A stretch of 64,000 bases of DNA from Candidatus Bacteroides merdavium (GCA_019116805.1 DXAV01000008.1:1-64000), one strand, 5' to 3'. Counted from the stretch's first letter, positions 48,665-57,701 are shown. Program-made: numbers and translations. Notes: a model not told the origin generated them from the sequence alone.

Positions 48665-50317
48665 TCAGATGGAGTCGATGAACTTCACCACCGCCTCGCG
48701 GTCCTCTTTCGAGAGCTCGCGGAACTTCTGGACGGTGTAGTAGGCATCGCTCTGCTCGCTGGTGCCGTGCCACATGATGGCTTCCATCGTGGTGCGCGCA
48801 CGGCAGTCGTGCAGGCGGTCGGCATACTCGGCCCCTGTGCAACGCTGGTGCAGGCCGCGCCCCCAGAGCGGCGTGGTGCGGCACCAACCAGTGCGGATGT
48901 CGTTCACCATGTGGAGCTTGTGCTGCACCATGTCGGTGTAGGGCCAAATCTTCTGATGCGGATAGCGGGGCAGTTGCTTGGCCTTGTCGCCTGTGAAGAA
49001 GCGGGCAGGGTCGCGTATCTCGTCGTCGCCCGTCGTCCAGGTGGGCTTGTGGCAGTAGGCGCAACCTATCTCCGAGAAGAGTTCCTTGCCGCGGAGCACT
49101 TCCTCGTCGTCCACGTTGCGGGCGGCGGGCACGGCCAGTCCACGATGCCACACCATGAGGTCGATGTAGTCCTGGTCGCTCACTTCGACGGGCAGCGTCT
49201 TCGACGTCAGGTAGTTGTAGATGTTGTCCGCCACGTTGTCCGTGAACCATTCAGGGTGTTCCTCGGGTGTGGACACCTTGGCGATATAGTCGGGAAAGCC
49301 CGCCTGAATGTCGGGGTCCTGCGAAGCATATTGGGCATAGGAGCCTGCCGCGTCGAGGTAATGGAAGCGGCGGTCGCTACGCGTGGCGTTGGTGATGTTC
49401 CAGAAGGCATTGGCACCCGCCGCGTCCTGCAAGGGGCCACGGCTCAGGGCGTAGGTATAGCGGAGCGGATAGAGGGTACCGTCGCCACCTTGCGCCGTAT
49501 TGGCATATTGCTTCACCCACTCTCCGTTCTTGAAGATGGATTCATTCAGCTTGAAATAGCCGTCCTGCTCCTGCTTGGCGTACTCGGCTTTCAGGTCCTC
49601 GTCGCTGATGGCATCGAGCAGGCCCGTGCCATAGATGCCGATAGTGGACTCCACGCGCACTTCGTACTCGCCCACGTCGTAGCCACGGTTGGCCACGTAG
49701 ATGGCACTCCTGGGGATGTCCACTTCGGGGTAACGCAGGCGGTAGGTCTCGCCGTCGGGAAACTTGTTGCCGAAGGCGTCGGTATATTCATGCCAGGTGA
49801 TGGTAATCTGCGACTCGTCGAGCGGCGCCTTGAAGGGGGCCACGGCATGAGTTTGCGGCATGCCTGCCAGCCAGGGCACATAGGCCTCGGTCTCGGGGTT
49901 GTAAACCACCAGCAGATAGCCGTTTCCTATCTCGTTGGTGTTGAACGTGCCGCTGTTCTGGCTCTTGCCATGCCCGTAGCCAGGATGACAATGGATGCAC
50001 GAAGAGCGGATGTAGAGCGGCCCCAGACCATGACGCATGCCGTCGAAGTTGGCCGTGAAAGGTTTCTCGAAGAACTGCTCGCCACGGTTGAAGGCGGCAT
50101 TCATGGTAGCGTCGGCCTCGACCACGGCCGTGGGGTCTTCGAAGGCCGTCGAGGTAGAGTTGGAGGTAGTGCCCAGTTCGCCGCCCGTGTAGTACCAGTC
50201 GGGCAGCTCATCGGGCGTCACAGGCGAAGGGTTGTCGCCCTTCACGTCGTCGTCGCTACAGGCCGTCAGGCTCAGAGCGGCTCCAAGGATTACATAAAAA
50301 CAGGTCTTTTTCATCAT
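48665..50317 (-). CDS. Di-heme oxidoreductase-like (DHOR) family lipoprotein
   Basis: CXXCH motifs SSCIHCHPGYGHG and GCAYCHKPTW; lipobox LTAC. Confidence 0.9.
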   Translation of the reverse strand: MMKKTCFYVILGAALSLTACSDDDVKGDNPSPVTPDELPDWYYTGGELGTTSNSTSTAFEDPTAVVEADATMNAAFNRGEQFFEKPFTANFDGMRHGLGPLYIRSSCIHCHPGYGHGKSQNSGTFNTNEIGNGYLLVVYNPETEAYVPWLAGMPQTHAVAPFKAPLDESQITITWHEYTDAFGNKFPDGETYRLRYPEVDIPRSAIYVANRGYDVGEYEVRVESTIGIYGTGLLDAISDEDLKAEYAKQEQDGYFKLNESIFKNGEWVKQYANTAQGGDGTLYPLRYTYALSRGPLQDAAGANAFWNITNATRSDRRFHYLDAAGSYAQYASQDPDIQAGFPDYIAKVSTPEEHPEWFTDNVADNIYNYLTSKTLPVEVSDQDYIDLMVWHRGLAVPAARNVDDEEVLRGKELFSEIGCAYCHKPTWTTGDDEIRDPARFFTGDKAKQLPRYPHQKIWPYTDMVQHKLHMVNDIRTGWCRTTPLWGRGLHQRCTGAEYADRLHDCRARTTMEAIMWHGTSEQSDAYYTVQKFRELSKEDREAVVKFIDSI

Positions 50318-50346
50318 TGACTTTTCTTTTTTTTTCTGTTCTATCT

Positions 50347-51609
50347 TTAATGGTTGGCCTGCAACAACGTCTTCACCTCGTCGAAGATATCGTTCATCAC
50401 ATTGCAGGCATCGATGGCATCCTGATTGACTTTATCGTACTCGGCCGCACCACAGGTGTAGGCAAAGGGTTCGCCCATCAGGCTTATCTTGTCGTAGGCG
50501 TCTTGGATGGCGGCCTTCACACGGGTGTCCAGATCGGCATTGAGCGTGGCGACGTAGGTGCTCAGGGTGTGGGTGGCCGTCTGGATGGTACCGTCCACCG
50601 AGGGCGAGCCCTGATAGGCGTTGCGGATGCTGATGACATTGCCTTGGAAGTCGCGGATGGAATTCAGGCTGTAGGGCGACTCGATGTAGCTGGGGTCGTA
50701 CTCCATGCCGCCCGAGGGAAGTCCCTTGCCCGTGGGGTTACCAATCTTGATGTTGCCCACCTCGTTGGCAATGTTCTGTATGCCGGCCGTTATCATGTCG
50801 TACACCACGTCGAGGTAGTTCTTGTACTCACTGCCTGCCGCGCCTGCATTCTTGATGTTATCGCCGAAGTTCTTGCCCTTGTCCAGTTCGGTGTCGGTCA
50901 GAATCTGCTGCTTCTCGGCCGATACATTCTCAGTTCCTGCCCAGCAGGCCTCCAGCAGGATGCACTGGTTGCGCAGGTCGCCTGCCAGTCCCACGAGGTA
51001 GTTCAGCTCTTCGGTGGTGTAGTTCAGGTTGTGGGCCACGCTGGTCGAACTGGCCGTAGCGTTGCCGCTGGCATTGGTGTTGGTCAGCTCGAAGAGCAGG
51101 TACTCGATGGCATGGAAGCCTTGCAGGGCATAGCCCAAGTAGTTACCCACATAGTTGCCTTCGTCGTCCATCTGTGCCATCTGGGCGGGGTTGTTCAGCA
51201 GAGCGTCCATACCCGTCTTGTCCAGCGGCCAGGAGTCGATGTGGGGGTCTACGTTGTAGTCGCCTGCAGGGCCAAACAGCCATGCCTCACTCTTCTCCCA
51301 ATAGTCGCGCGCCAGCTTCCAGGCCTCGCAGGCGGCCTCCACGTCGGCGGTGGTCAGCGTGCCAGCCTGCTTCTTCGTGCGGATGTCGATACACAAGCTG
51401 TGAAGGCTCATGGCGGCGTCGGCCATGCCCTGATACGAAGGAATCACGGTCTTGTCGGCAAAGTCGGCCACCACTTCCTTCAAGGCCTTTTCCTGGGCCG
51501 AAAGCTCGGTTCCGTCGGTAGGGTCGTCGTTGTTACTACAAGATGTCATACTCATGCCCATCATGGCTCCCAGAGCCAGACAGAGCGGAAATTTCAGAAA
51601 TGTTTTCAT
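50347..51609 (-). CDS. Imelysin (M75) family protein
   Basis: GFHAIEYLLF (HxxE); SWPLDKTGMDALL. Confidence 0.9.
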   Translation of the reverse strand: MKTFLKFPLCLALGAMMGMSMTSCSNNDDPTDGTELSAQEKALKEVVADFADKTVIPSYQGMADAAMSLHSLCIDIRTKKQAGTLTTADVEAACEAWKLARDYWEKSEAWLFGPAGDYNVDPHIDSWPLDKTGMDALLNNPAQMAQMDDEGNYVGNYLGYALQGFHAIEYLLFELTNTNASGNATASSTSVAHNLNYTTEELNYLVGLAGDLRNQCILLEACWAGTENVSAEKQQILTDTELDKGKNFGDNIKNAGAAGSEYKNYLDVVYDMITAGIQNIANEVGNIKIGNPTGKGLPSGGMEYDPSYIESPYSLNSIRDFQGNVISIRNAYQGSPSVDGTIQTATHTLSTYVATLNADLDTRVKAAIQDAYDKISLMGEPFAYTCGAAEYDKVNQDAIDACNVMNDIFDEVKTLLQANH

Positions 51610-51673
51610 TGTGTCTTATGTTTTTTGGTTATTATAGAATATATTCAAGCGATAGAAGAGATAAATCACTGTT

Positions 51674-53032
51674 TTACAGGTTGAAGAAGCCCGCATAGGC
51701 CACACCCACCGACACGGCAGGTTCGTTGTTGAACCGGCTTTTGAGAAGGCCGATGGAATATTCGCCCTTGAGCACGACTTCCTTCAGCGGATAGTAGTTG
51801 ACACCCACGGCCAAACGTTGGCGGCCATACTCCTTGTAGTGGGTCACGGCCTTGGCAGTCTTGTACATGGAGTCGTAGTACTCGTAGCGGCCGAAGAGGT
51901 AGAGGCGCTGCTCCTTGTCGGTACGTCTGGGGTTGAGGGAGAGGAAGTCGTAACCCACCTCCACACCTGTGGCTATGGCACTTGAGGCCACGGGCTGCTT
52001 GGGCGAGGGAGAGTCCTTGGAGAAGCTCTGATTGTAGCGGGTGATGAGGTCGGCGTCGGACAGGTGGCCATAGTCGAACGAGCCGCGTGCCACCCAGTTG
52101 TGGGCGTCGTAGCAGAAGTCGAACGCGCCGATAAGTACCGTTCCCTTCACATCGTCGTAAACGGCGTTGGTGGCCTTCTTCAGGGTGTTGCTGAAGGAAT
52201 TGCCCGCATAGCCGCTGAGCGAGAGGCGCAGGCCTTTCACCGAATAGTTGTCCACGCGGAAGGCACCTGCCATGGCATTGGCTATCTTGAATTCATAGGG
52301 GCTGCCCGCTCCACCCTTCACCCAGTCCTTACTGCCGAAGCGGTCGGAGTCGAGACCTGCCAGAAGCATGGCTTCGTAGCGCCACTGCCCGGCACGGCCC
52401 CAAAGGCTGATGCCCGTCTCGTGCCACGTGCAGGGCAGGATGCTGTTCTCGCCCTCGGGTCGATAGACGCCGAAGAACTCGGTGGGTAGGTGGTGGGCAT
52501 TGGTCATGCCGACGGGCACCACCATGTGGCCCAGCTTGATGTTGAACTGGGGACAGAAGGACTTCTGAATCCAAAACTGCTCGAGGGCCACTTCACCGCC
52601 GCGTTCCACTTCGCTTTCGTATTCGCCGCCTTCGTGTTCCTCAATCTCGACGGCACTCTCCGTGCCGCCATGTTCGAACTCGATTTCGGTACCCATGGTC
52701 CAGCCCTTGCCGAAGTCGTAACCCAGCATGATGACTACGTGGGGCAGGTCGAAGCGTCCGTGCGTGTCGTCCTTGTAGTTCTGCGGGCTGTCGTAGCGCA
52801 GGTAATTGTCACTATAAAAATTGTAGCTGTAAACGGCTTCCCCATAGCCGCCGATGGTGAAGCGCCGCTTGCGGGGAGCGGCTTCGGCGTCGGTTTGCTG
52901 TACAGCTTCGATACTTGCCAGCTTGGCCCGTCCGTCGGGCTCCTGCCGTTGAGAGGTTGTTCCCTCGTCGGCGTAAAGTGCTCCTGTACAGAGCATCAGG
53001 CCCAATGACAGGCCCCATACCTTTTGTTTCAT
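51674..53032 (-). CDS. Outer-membrane beta-barrel porin-like protein
   Basis: Signal; GYGEAVYSYNFYSDNY...; terminal GVAYAGFFNL. Confidence 0.75.
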   Translation of the reverse strand: MKQKVWGLSLGLMLCTGALYADEGTTSQRQEPDGRAKLASIEAVQQTDAEAAPRKRRFTIGGYGEAVYSYNFYSDNYLRYDSPQNYKDDTHGRFDLPHVVIMLGYDFGKGWTMGTEIEFEHGGTESAVEIEEHEGGEYESEVERGGEVALEQFWIQKSFCPQFNIKLGHMVVPVGMTNAHHLPTEFFGVYRPEGENSILPCTWHETGISLWGRAGQWRYEAMLLAGLDSDRFGSKDWVKGGAGSPYEFKIANAMAGAFRVDNYSVKGLRLSLSGYAGNSFSNTLKKATNAVYDDVKGTVLIGAFDFCYDAHNWVARGSFDYGHLSDADLITRYNQSFSKDSPSPKQPVASSAIATGVEVGYDFLSLNPRRTDKEQRLYLFGRYEYYDSMYKTAKAVTHYKEYGRQRLAVGVNYYPLKEVVLKGEYSIGLLKSRFNNEPAVSVGVAYAGFFNL

Positions 53033-53063
53033 TTCCCTTATTTTTTATAATTTTTTGTTGGTG

Positions 53064-53142
53064 CAAAGGTACGGGGGCACTCAAAGGGGGGCAATACCTA
53101 AAAGTGGGTATTGTGGGGAGGGAAATAGGTAGTTTTAGGTAT
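53064..53142 (-). promoter_or_regulatory. Promoter (-7 TACCTTTG) with two TRGGTAT boxes 31 bp apart upstream of the porin operon
   Basis: TACCTTTG (minus) 53064-53071; box1 AGTGGGTATTG 53103-53113; box2 TAGGTAT 53136-53142; CAATACC-N8-GGTATTG inverted repeat 53092-53113. Confidence 0.6.
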
Positions 53143-53143
53143 A

Positions 53144-53632
53144 TTACTTCAGCCGCAGGGCCACAACGTAATAGACGGCCAGGGAGAGGGCCATCAGCAC
53201 CAGCGCGGCCAGGCAGGCGATGCGTGCCCACAGATGGTGGTCGGTCCAGGGGCCGACAGCAAAGAGCAGGCAGATGCAGACATTGAACGCCCGAAGGAGG
53301 CGCACCACGCACACGTACTGCTGCCCCACGTTGCGGACATTCACGCGCACAGGGAAGCGGATGAAGCGCACAGGCAGGCGGGCACCCGTCACCATCAGTG
53401 CGAACACGAGCGTCGACAGGAGGGCCGATACCCACATATTGCCATCCGCCTGTCCGCCCTGCGAGGTATACTGCAAAAGCACGCCCACCCAGCCCAGCAC
53501 GACCAGGAGCAGGGCCACGCCTTCCACCACCCAATCTACGACGGCGGGGCGGAAATGTACATCGGGACAATCGTGGGCCGAGAAAGGACCCAGGTTCACG
53601 CCAAACAGATTGAAAGACTTGATTCGTATCAT
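53144..53632 (-). CDS. Membrane protein of unknown function
   Basis: Four hydrophobic segments; 162 aa. Confidence 0.65.
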   Translation of the reverse strand: MIRIKSFNLFGVNLGPFSAHDCPDVHFRPAVVDWVVEGVALLLVVLGWVGVLLQYTSQGGQADGNMWVSALLSTLVFALMVTGARLPVRFIRFPVRVNVRNVGQQYVCVVRLLRAFNVCICLLFAVGPWTDHHLWARIACLAALVLMALSLAVYYVVALRLK

Positions 53633-53658
53633 ATTTATTTCTTTAAAGTTAATAGGAG

Positions 53659-53874
53659 TCAGAGGGAGTCATCGCCCTCTTCATTCTTCGCCGCACCGCC
53701 CTTCTTCGCCTTCTTCAGCCGTCCGCTCTTGCGCAGGGCCTCGTTGATGATCCACTGGAGCTGGCCGTTGGTGCTGCGGAACTCGTCGGCCGCCCACTTC
53801 TCGATGGCATCCATCGTAGCGGCGTCCACGCGCAGGACAAAACTCTTGGTTGTATTTTCTTTCTTCGTTGCCAC
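53659..53874 (-). CDS. Arc-type ribbon-helix-helix DNA-binding protein (probable GTG start)
   Basis: KSFVLRVDAATMDAIEKWAADEFRSTNGQLQWIINEALRKSGR. Confidence 0.8.
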   Translation of the reverse strand: MATKKENTTKSFVLRVDAATMDAIEKWAADEFRSTNGQLQWIINEALRKSGRLKKAKKGGAAKNEEGDDSL

Positions 53875-53909
53875 TTTCTCTATACGTATTTTTACCAGAC
53901 AAACAACAA

Positions 53910-55256
53910 TCAACGCACATCCCTGCCGCGGATGAAGCCGGCCACGTCGTCGGCCACATAGGAGGGCACGGGGCGCGCCTCGTTATACTCCAGCGGGGTG
54001 GACTTGCCCTTGCCTTCCTGCAACAAGTGGTTCAGCGCGGGATAGGACTTGAGCTGCGCCTTGGGGCGGGCGAGCAGGCCCATGAGCCACAGGCCGTAGT
54101 CCTGCATGGTGACCTGATAGTCGCGCTCGCCCTGAAGCACCAGCACGGGGCAGGTCAGCGCCGAGGCCACAGGCACGGCCTGGTAGGTTTGCAGAAACTC
54201 CCAATACTCCTTGGGCAGGCCCAGCGGCAGGGCGATGGTGTCGCTGAAGGCGGGCGTGCCCAGGCGCTTCACGTTGGCCACCTGCCGCTTCAGCTCGTCC
54301 AGCCGGGCGCGCGTCTGTTCGCTGGGCGTGGTCAGCGAGGCGAGGTATTCCGACTGCTCCACCAGCAGGTCCTCGAAGGGACGGGCAGGTCCGGCCACGA
54401 TGATGATGCCCGCCACCTGCGGCGAACGCCTGGCGATGCGCGGGGCCATCATGCCGCCCTGGCTGTGGCCGAGGACAAAGACGCTGTCGGCCGCCACCTG
54501 AGGCAGGCCGGCTGCCAGACGGACGGCCGAGAGGGCATCGTCCACCGTCTCCACATCCATGTCCAGCCGGCGGCCCTGCGGCACGCAATCGGCGCCATAG
54601 ACCTTCGTGCGCTTGTCGTAGCGCAGGGTGGCAATGCCGCGGTAGGCCAGCAGCCAGGCCAGGTCGCGGAAGGGCTTGTTGGGGCCTATGGTCTCGTCGC
54701 GATCGTTGGGGCCCGAGCCGTGTACCAGCACCACGCAGGGCACCCGTCGGCCCTCCTCCTTCAGGCGGGGCAGGGTCAGCGTGGCAGGTAGGCGGTAGCC
54801 GTCGGTCACCACCACCGTGTCGCGCTCTTCCATCAGCGTGCGGTCGAAGGCCACGGCAGGCGCTCCGGCAGGTTCGGGGGCGGGCACCACGCGAATGGTG
54901 TTCAGCCGCCCGTCGGCGTCGAAGCCCACAAGCAGGCGCAGGCGGTAGCGTTCGAAGGTCAGGTCGCGGCGACACAGTTCCACGCCCTGCACGGCTTCCT
55001 GCGTCCAGACTCCGGCCGACTGCAATGCGCCGAACTGGCCCGTCAGCTGGCGCCAGGTGTCGGCAAACACGGCGGGCGAGAGCTGTCGCTGCGCCTCGTC
55101 GTTGAGGGCGGCATAGATGCTGTCGCCACGGCCTTCGATGAGGTGTTCATAGATGCGCTCCGCACGTGCCTGACGGTCGTCCTGCGCCCATCCCTTCAAG
55201 GCACTTCCGCCCAGCAGGAAGAACAAAGCCCATATCGTAATCTTCCAATTATCCAT
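53910..55256 (-). CDS. Alpha/beta hydrolase with N-terminal DUF3887-like domain
   Basis: VLVHGSGPNDRDETIGPNKPFRDLA; VLGHSQGGMMAPRIA. Confidence 0.9.
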   Translation of the reverse strand: MDNWKITIWALFFLLGGSALKGWAQDDRQARAERIYEHLIEGRGDSIYAALNDEAQRQLSPAVFADTWRQLTGQFGALQSAGVWTQEAVQGVELCRRDLTFERYRLRLLVGFDADGRLNTIRVVPAPEPAGAPAVAFDRTLMEERDTVVVTDGYRLPATLTLPRLKEEGRRVPCVVLVHGSGPNDRDETIGPNKPFRDLAWLLAYRGIATLRYDKRTKVYGADCVPQGRRLDMDVETVDDALSAVRLAAGLPQVAADSVFVLGHSQGGMMAPRIARRSPQVAGIIIVAGPARPFEDLLVEQSEYLASLTTPSEQTRARLDELKRQVANVKRLGTPAFSDTIALPLGLPKEYWEFLQTYQAVPVASALTCPVLVLQGERDYQVTMQDYGLWLMGLLARPKAQLKSYPALNHLLQEGKGKSTPLEYNEARPVPSYVADDVAGFIRGRDVR

Positions 55257-55269
55257 TGTCCATTATCAA

Positions 55270-55782
55270 TTATCCATTGTTCTTCAGCCAACGGCTGTAA
55301 TAGTAATAATCCAGGTAATACTTCAGCGCGCCGCCCACAAAGGCCAGCGCCACAATCATCAGGTTGCGCAGGCGGAAGCGGTCGGCCCATACGGCAGCGT
55401 CGAAGCCTTCCACCGCCCACTCTATCAGGTCGAAAACGAACGTCACCCCTACCACCACCAGCGCATACACGCCGCCGGTGAAGAGCACGAAGAGGGGCTT
55501 GTTGCGCAGGTAGAGGCGGTGCGTCAGGTTGCCCACCACGATGTGTCTCGTCTCCACACGCGGACGGCAATAGAGGTAGACGCCCCGCAAGGCGATGAGC
55601 ACGCCCACCAGCATGAAGACGGCAATCATCCAAAGGTTGCCCTTGTCCATCAGCAGCCAGTTGCGGCCGAGTATCCAGGCAAACACCAGCGCGATGAACA
55701 CCCCCACTCCGATGCCGGAGCCGGCCGTCAGGCGGGTGCTGCACTGATAGACCACTTCACTGCCTTGATTCAATCCGAACAT
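55270..55782 (-). CDS. Membrane protein of unknown function
   Basis: Multi-TM, 170 aa, between SPFH and hydrolase genes. Confidence 0.65.
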   Translation of the reverse strand: MFGLNQGSEVVYQCSTRLTAGSGIGVGVFIALVFAWILGRNWLLMDKGNLWMIAVFMLVGVLIALRGVYLYCRPRVETRHIVVGNLTHRLYLRNKPLFVLFTGGVYALVVVGVTFVFDLIEWAVEGFDAAVWADRFRLRNLMIVALAFVGGALKYYLDYYYYSRWLKNNG

Positions 55783-55805
55783 AACGCTTCCGTGTTTTTA
55801 AGCCA

Positions 55806-56771
55806 TCAATGGTTCAGCGTCCCCGTATTCACCACCGGCTGGGCAGCCTCGTCGGCACAGAGCACCACGAGCAGGTTGCTCACCATGGCCGCCTTCTTCT
55901 CTTCGTCCAGCTCCACGATTTCGTCCTTCGAGAGCTTGTCCAACGCCATGTGGACCATCGACACGGCCCCTTCGACAATCTTCTCGCGGGCACTGATGAT
56001 GGCCGACGCCTGCTGGCGGCGCAACATCACGGCCGCAATCTCGGGCGCATAGGCCAGGTAGTTGATGCGGGCTTCCAGCACCTCTATGCCCGCCATGGCC
56101 AGGCGCTCGTTGAGCTTCTGCTCCAGCTGGTCGTTGATCTCCTCGCCGCCCGAGCGGAGGGTCAGTTCGCCGTCGGCACCCTCGTTGTCGTCGTAGGCAT
56201 ACTGCCCGGCCACCTGGCGCAGGGCGGCGTCGCTCTGAATCTTCACGAAGTTCTCGAAAGCGTTCATGCGGTTGGCCACGGCGTTGCCCATGTTCACCGC
56301 CTTGCCGTCGCTCGACGTGGTGCCCGCGCTGGCCATGGTCTGCGAGTCGATTTCGAACATCGCCTTGTACGTGTCCTTCAGCCGCCACACCAGCACGAGG
56401 CCTATCAGCACGGGGTTGCCTATCTTGTCGTTCACCTTGATGGGCTCCACGTCGAGGTTGCGCGCACGCAGCGACAGCTTCTTGGCCTCCATGAAGGGGT
56501 TCACCCAGAAGAAGCCCGTCTCGCGGAACGTGCCCTTATACCGGCCGAAGAACACCATGGCCCGTGCCTCGTTGGGCTCCAGCATCATGTAGCCACAGTT
56601 CAGGATGATCCACAGCACGGACATCACCGTTCCCAGCACATAGAGCAGCACGCCACCCGTCACGAAGCACCACACCGTGGCACCCGCCCATACAAACAGA
56701 AAGAGGAACAGGGCCAGGAAGCCGTTCATCTTAAAACCTTTGAAATTCATTTCCTTTGTTTCCATACGCAT
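55806..56771 (-). CDS. SPFH/Band 7 domain protein
   Basis: LEPNEARAMVFFGRYKGTFRETGFFWVNPF; LAMAGIEVLEARINYLAYAPEIAAVML. Confidence 0.95.
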   Translation of the reverse strand: MRMETKEMNFKGFKMNGFLALFLFLFVWAGATVWCFVTGGVLLYVLGTVMSVLWIILNCGYMMLEPNEARAMVFFGRYKGTFRETGFFWVNPFMEAKKLSLRARNLDVEPIKVNDKIGNPVLIGLVLVWRLKDTYKAMFEIDSQTMASAGTTSSDGKAVNMGNAVANRMNAFENFVKIQSDAALRQVAGQYAYDDNEGADGELTLRSGGEEINDQLEQKLNERLAMAGIEVLEARINYLAYAPEIAAVMLRRQQASAIISAREKIVEGAVSMVHMALDKLSKDEIVELDEEKKAAMVSNLLVVLCADEAAQPVVNTGTLNH

Positions 56772-56782
56772 TGTTTTAAAGT

Positions 56783-56799
56783 GATATCATTTTGATATC
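56783..56799. promoter_or_regulatory. Operator-like palindrome GATATCA-N3-TGATATC just downstream of the SPFH-operon -7 box
   Basis: Minus strand: TATCTTTGC GATATCAAAATGATATC. Confidence 0.5.
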
Positions 56800-56964
56800 G
56801 CAAAGATATGTATTCCGTTTGAATTATGCAAGAGTCGCAATGCTGTTTTTTTCGGGCACATCACGAAAACAGGGAAGTGCCCACTTGTTCAGAATACTGG
56901 GTGTCCAGCCACTCAGGAAATAAGACGTTTTTGCGTCTATTGATATCAGGAAAAGACAATCACC

Positions 56965-57149
56965 CGTTACGTTACAGTTGTTACAGTAACAAAAATCGAA
57001 AAACGACTTTCAGTCTCCCAAAAAGGGAAGTGTTAAATATTTTAATACTATATATATTATATATATAATATATATAGTATTAATTTTCTGATGACATTTT
57101 TAAAATCTGAAAAACGACTATTTTTTACTGTAACAACTGTAACGTAACG
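56965..57149. repeat. Nested cruciform element: 25-bp perfect outer inverted repeat around a 42-bp perfect AT palindrome
   Basis: CGTTACGTTACAGTTGTTACAGTAA 56965-56989 / TTACTGTAACAACTGTAACGTAACG 57125-57149; inner palindrome 57042-57083. Confidence 0.9.
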
Positions 57150-57303
57150 CCTCTTATTCCCTTTCATCACCCGGGCAAGCAGACCATTCCTGCTTTTTTA
57201 GAGTCACACAACCTGATCAATAGACATCCATCCCGTGCAAACACCTCCCCAACCCAAGCGGCAGCACATAAAAATCCATAGAACGCACGCGCCGTGCCGA
57301 AAA

Positions 57304-57345
57304 CAGAAAGCACCGTTTTCCACACACGAAAGCGCCGTTTCCCAC
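57304..57345. repeat. 22-bp-period palindrome pair GAAAGCRCCGTTTTC
   Basis: Unit starts 57306 and 57328. Confidence 0.65.
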
Positions 57346-57633
57346 CCTGTAAATCAATGCGTTATTTTTATTAACACAAAGCACTCGCTTTGTTAACAGA
57401 CTTTTAGAAATTACAGATGCTACGTTTTTGGCCGCCCCACAGAAAGCCCCTATATTTGCATCAGCAGGCAGGGAAAGGGATATCATAACAAACAGGAAGG
57501 AACACACCGGCGAGAGGCCGGAAGTCGCCATCAGAAAGCAGAAAAAACGAAGAAACAGGCCGTCCGGAGCTACACGACTGAAAAAGAAGCAGAAATAATT
57601 GCGGAAACATTTGCACGTTTCGCGCGAAAGCAG

Positions 57634-57641
57634 TAATTTTG
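57634..57641 (+). promoter_or_regulatory. -7 box TAATTTTG for rplU
   Basis: cagtaattttgtgcc. Confidence 0.55.
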
Positions 57642-57659
57642 TGCCCGATTATTCCGAAA

Positions 57660-57701
57660 CGGGTCCAACAAAGAGATTTCCAAGTGATTGGAGACCACCC
57701 G
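57660..57701 (+). promoter_or_regulatory. Structured 5' leader of rplU (outer stem CGGGU/ACCCG, inner hairpin UCCAA-GUGA-UUGGA)
   Basis: CGGGTccaacaaagagatTTCCAAGTGATTGGAgaccACCCG. Confidence 0.45.

Noticed and set aside
48515-50320. 601-aa plus-strand ORF opposite the diheme gene
   Set aside because: Antisense shadow; CXXCH-bearing frame on the minus strand is the real gene.
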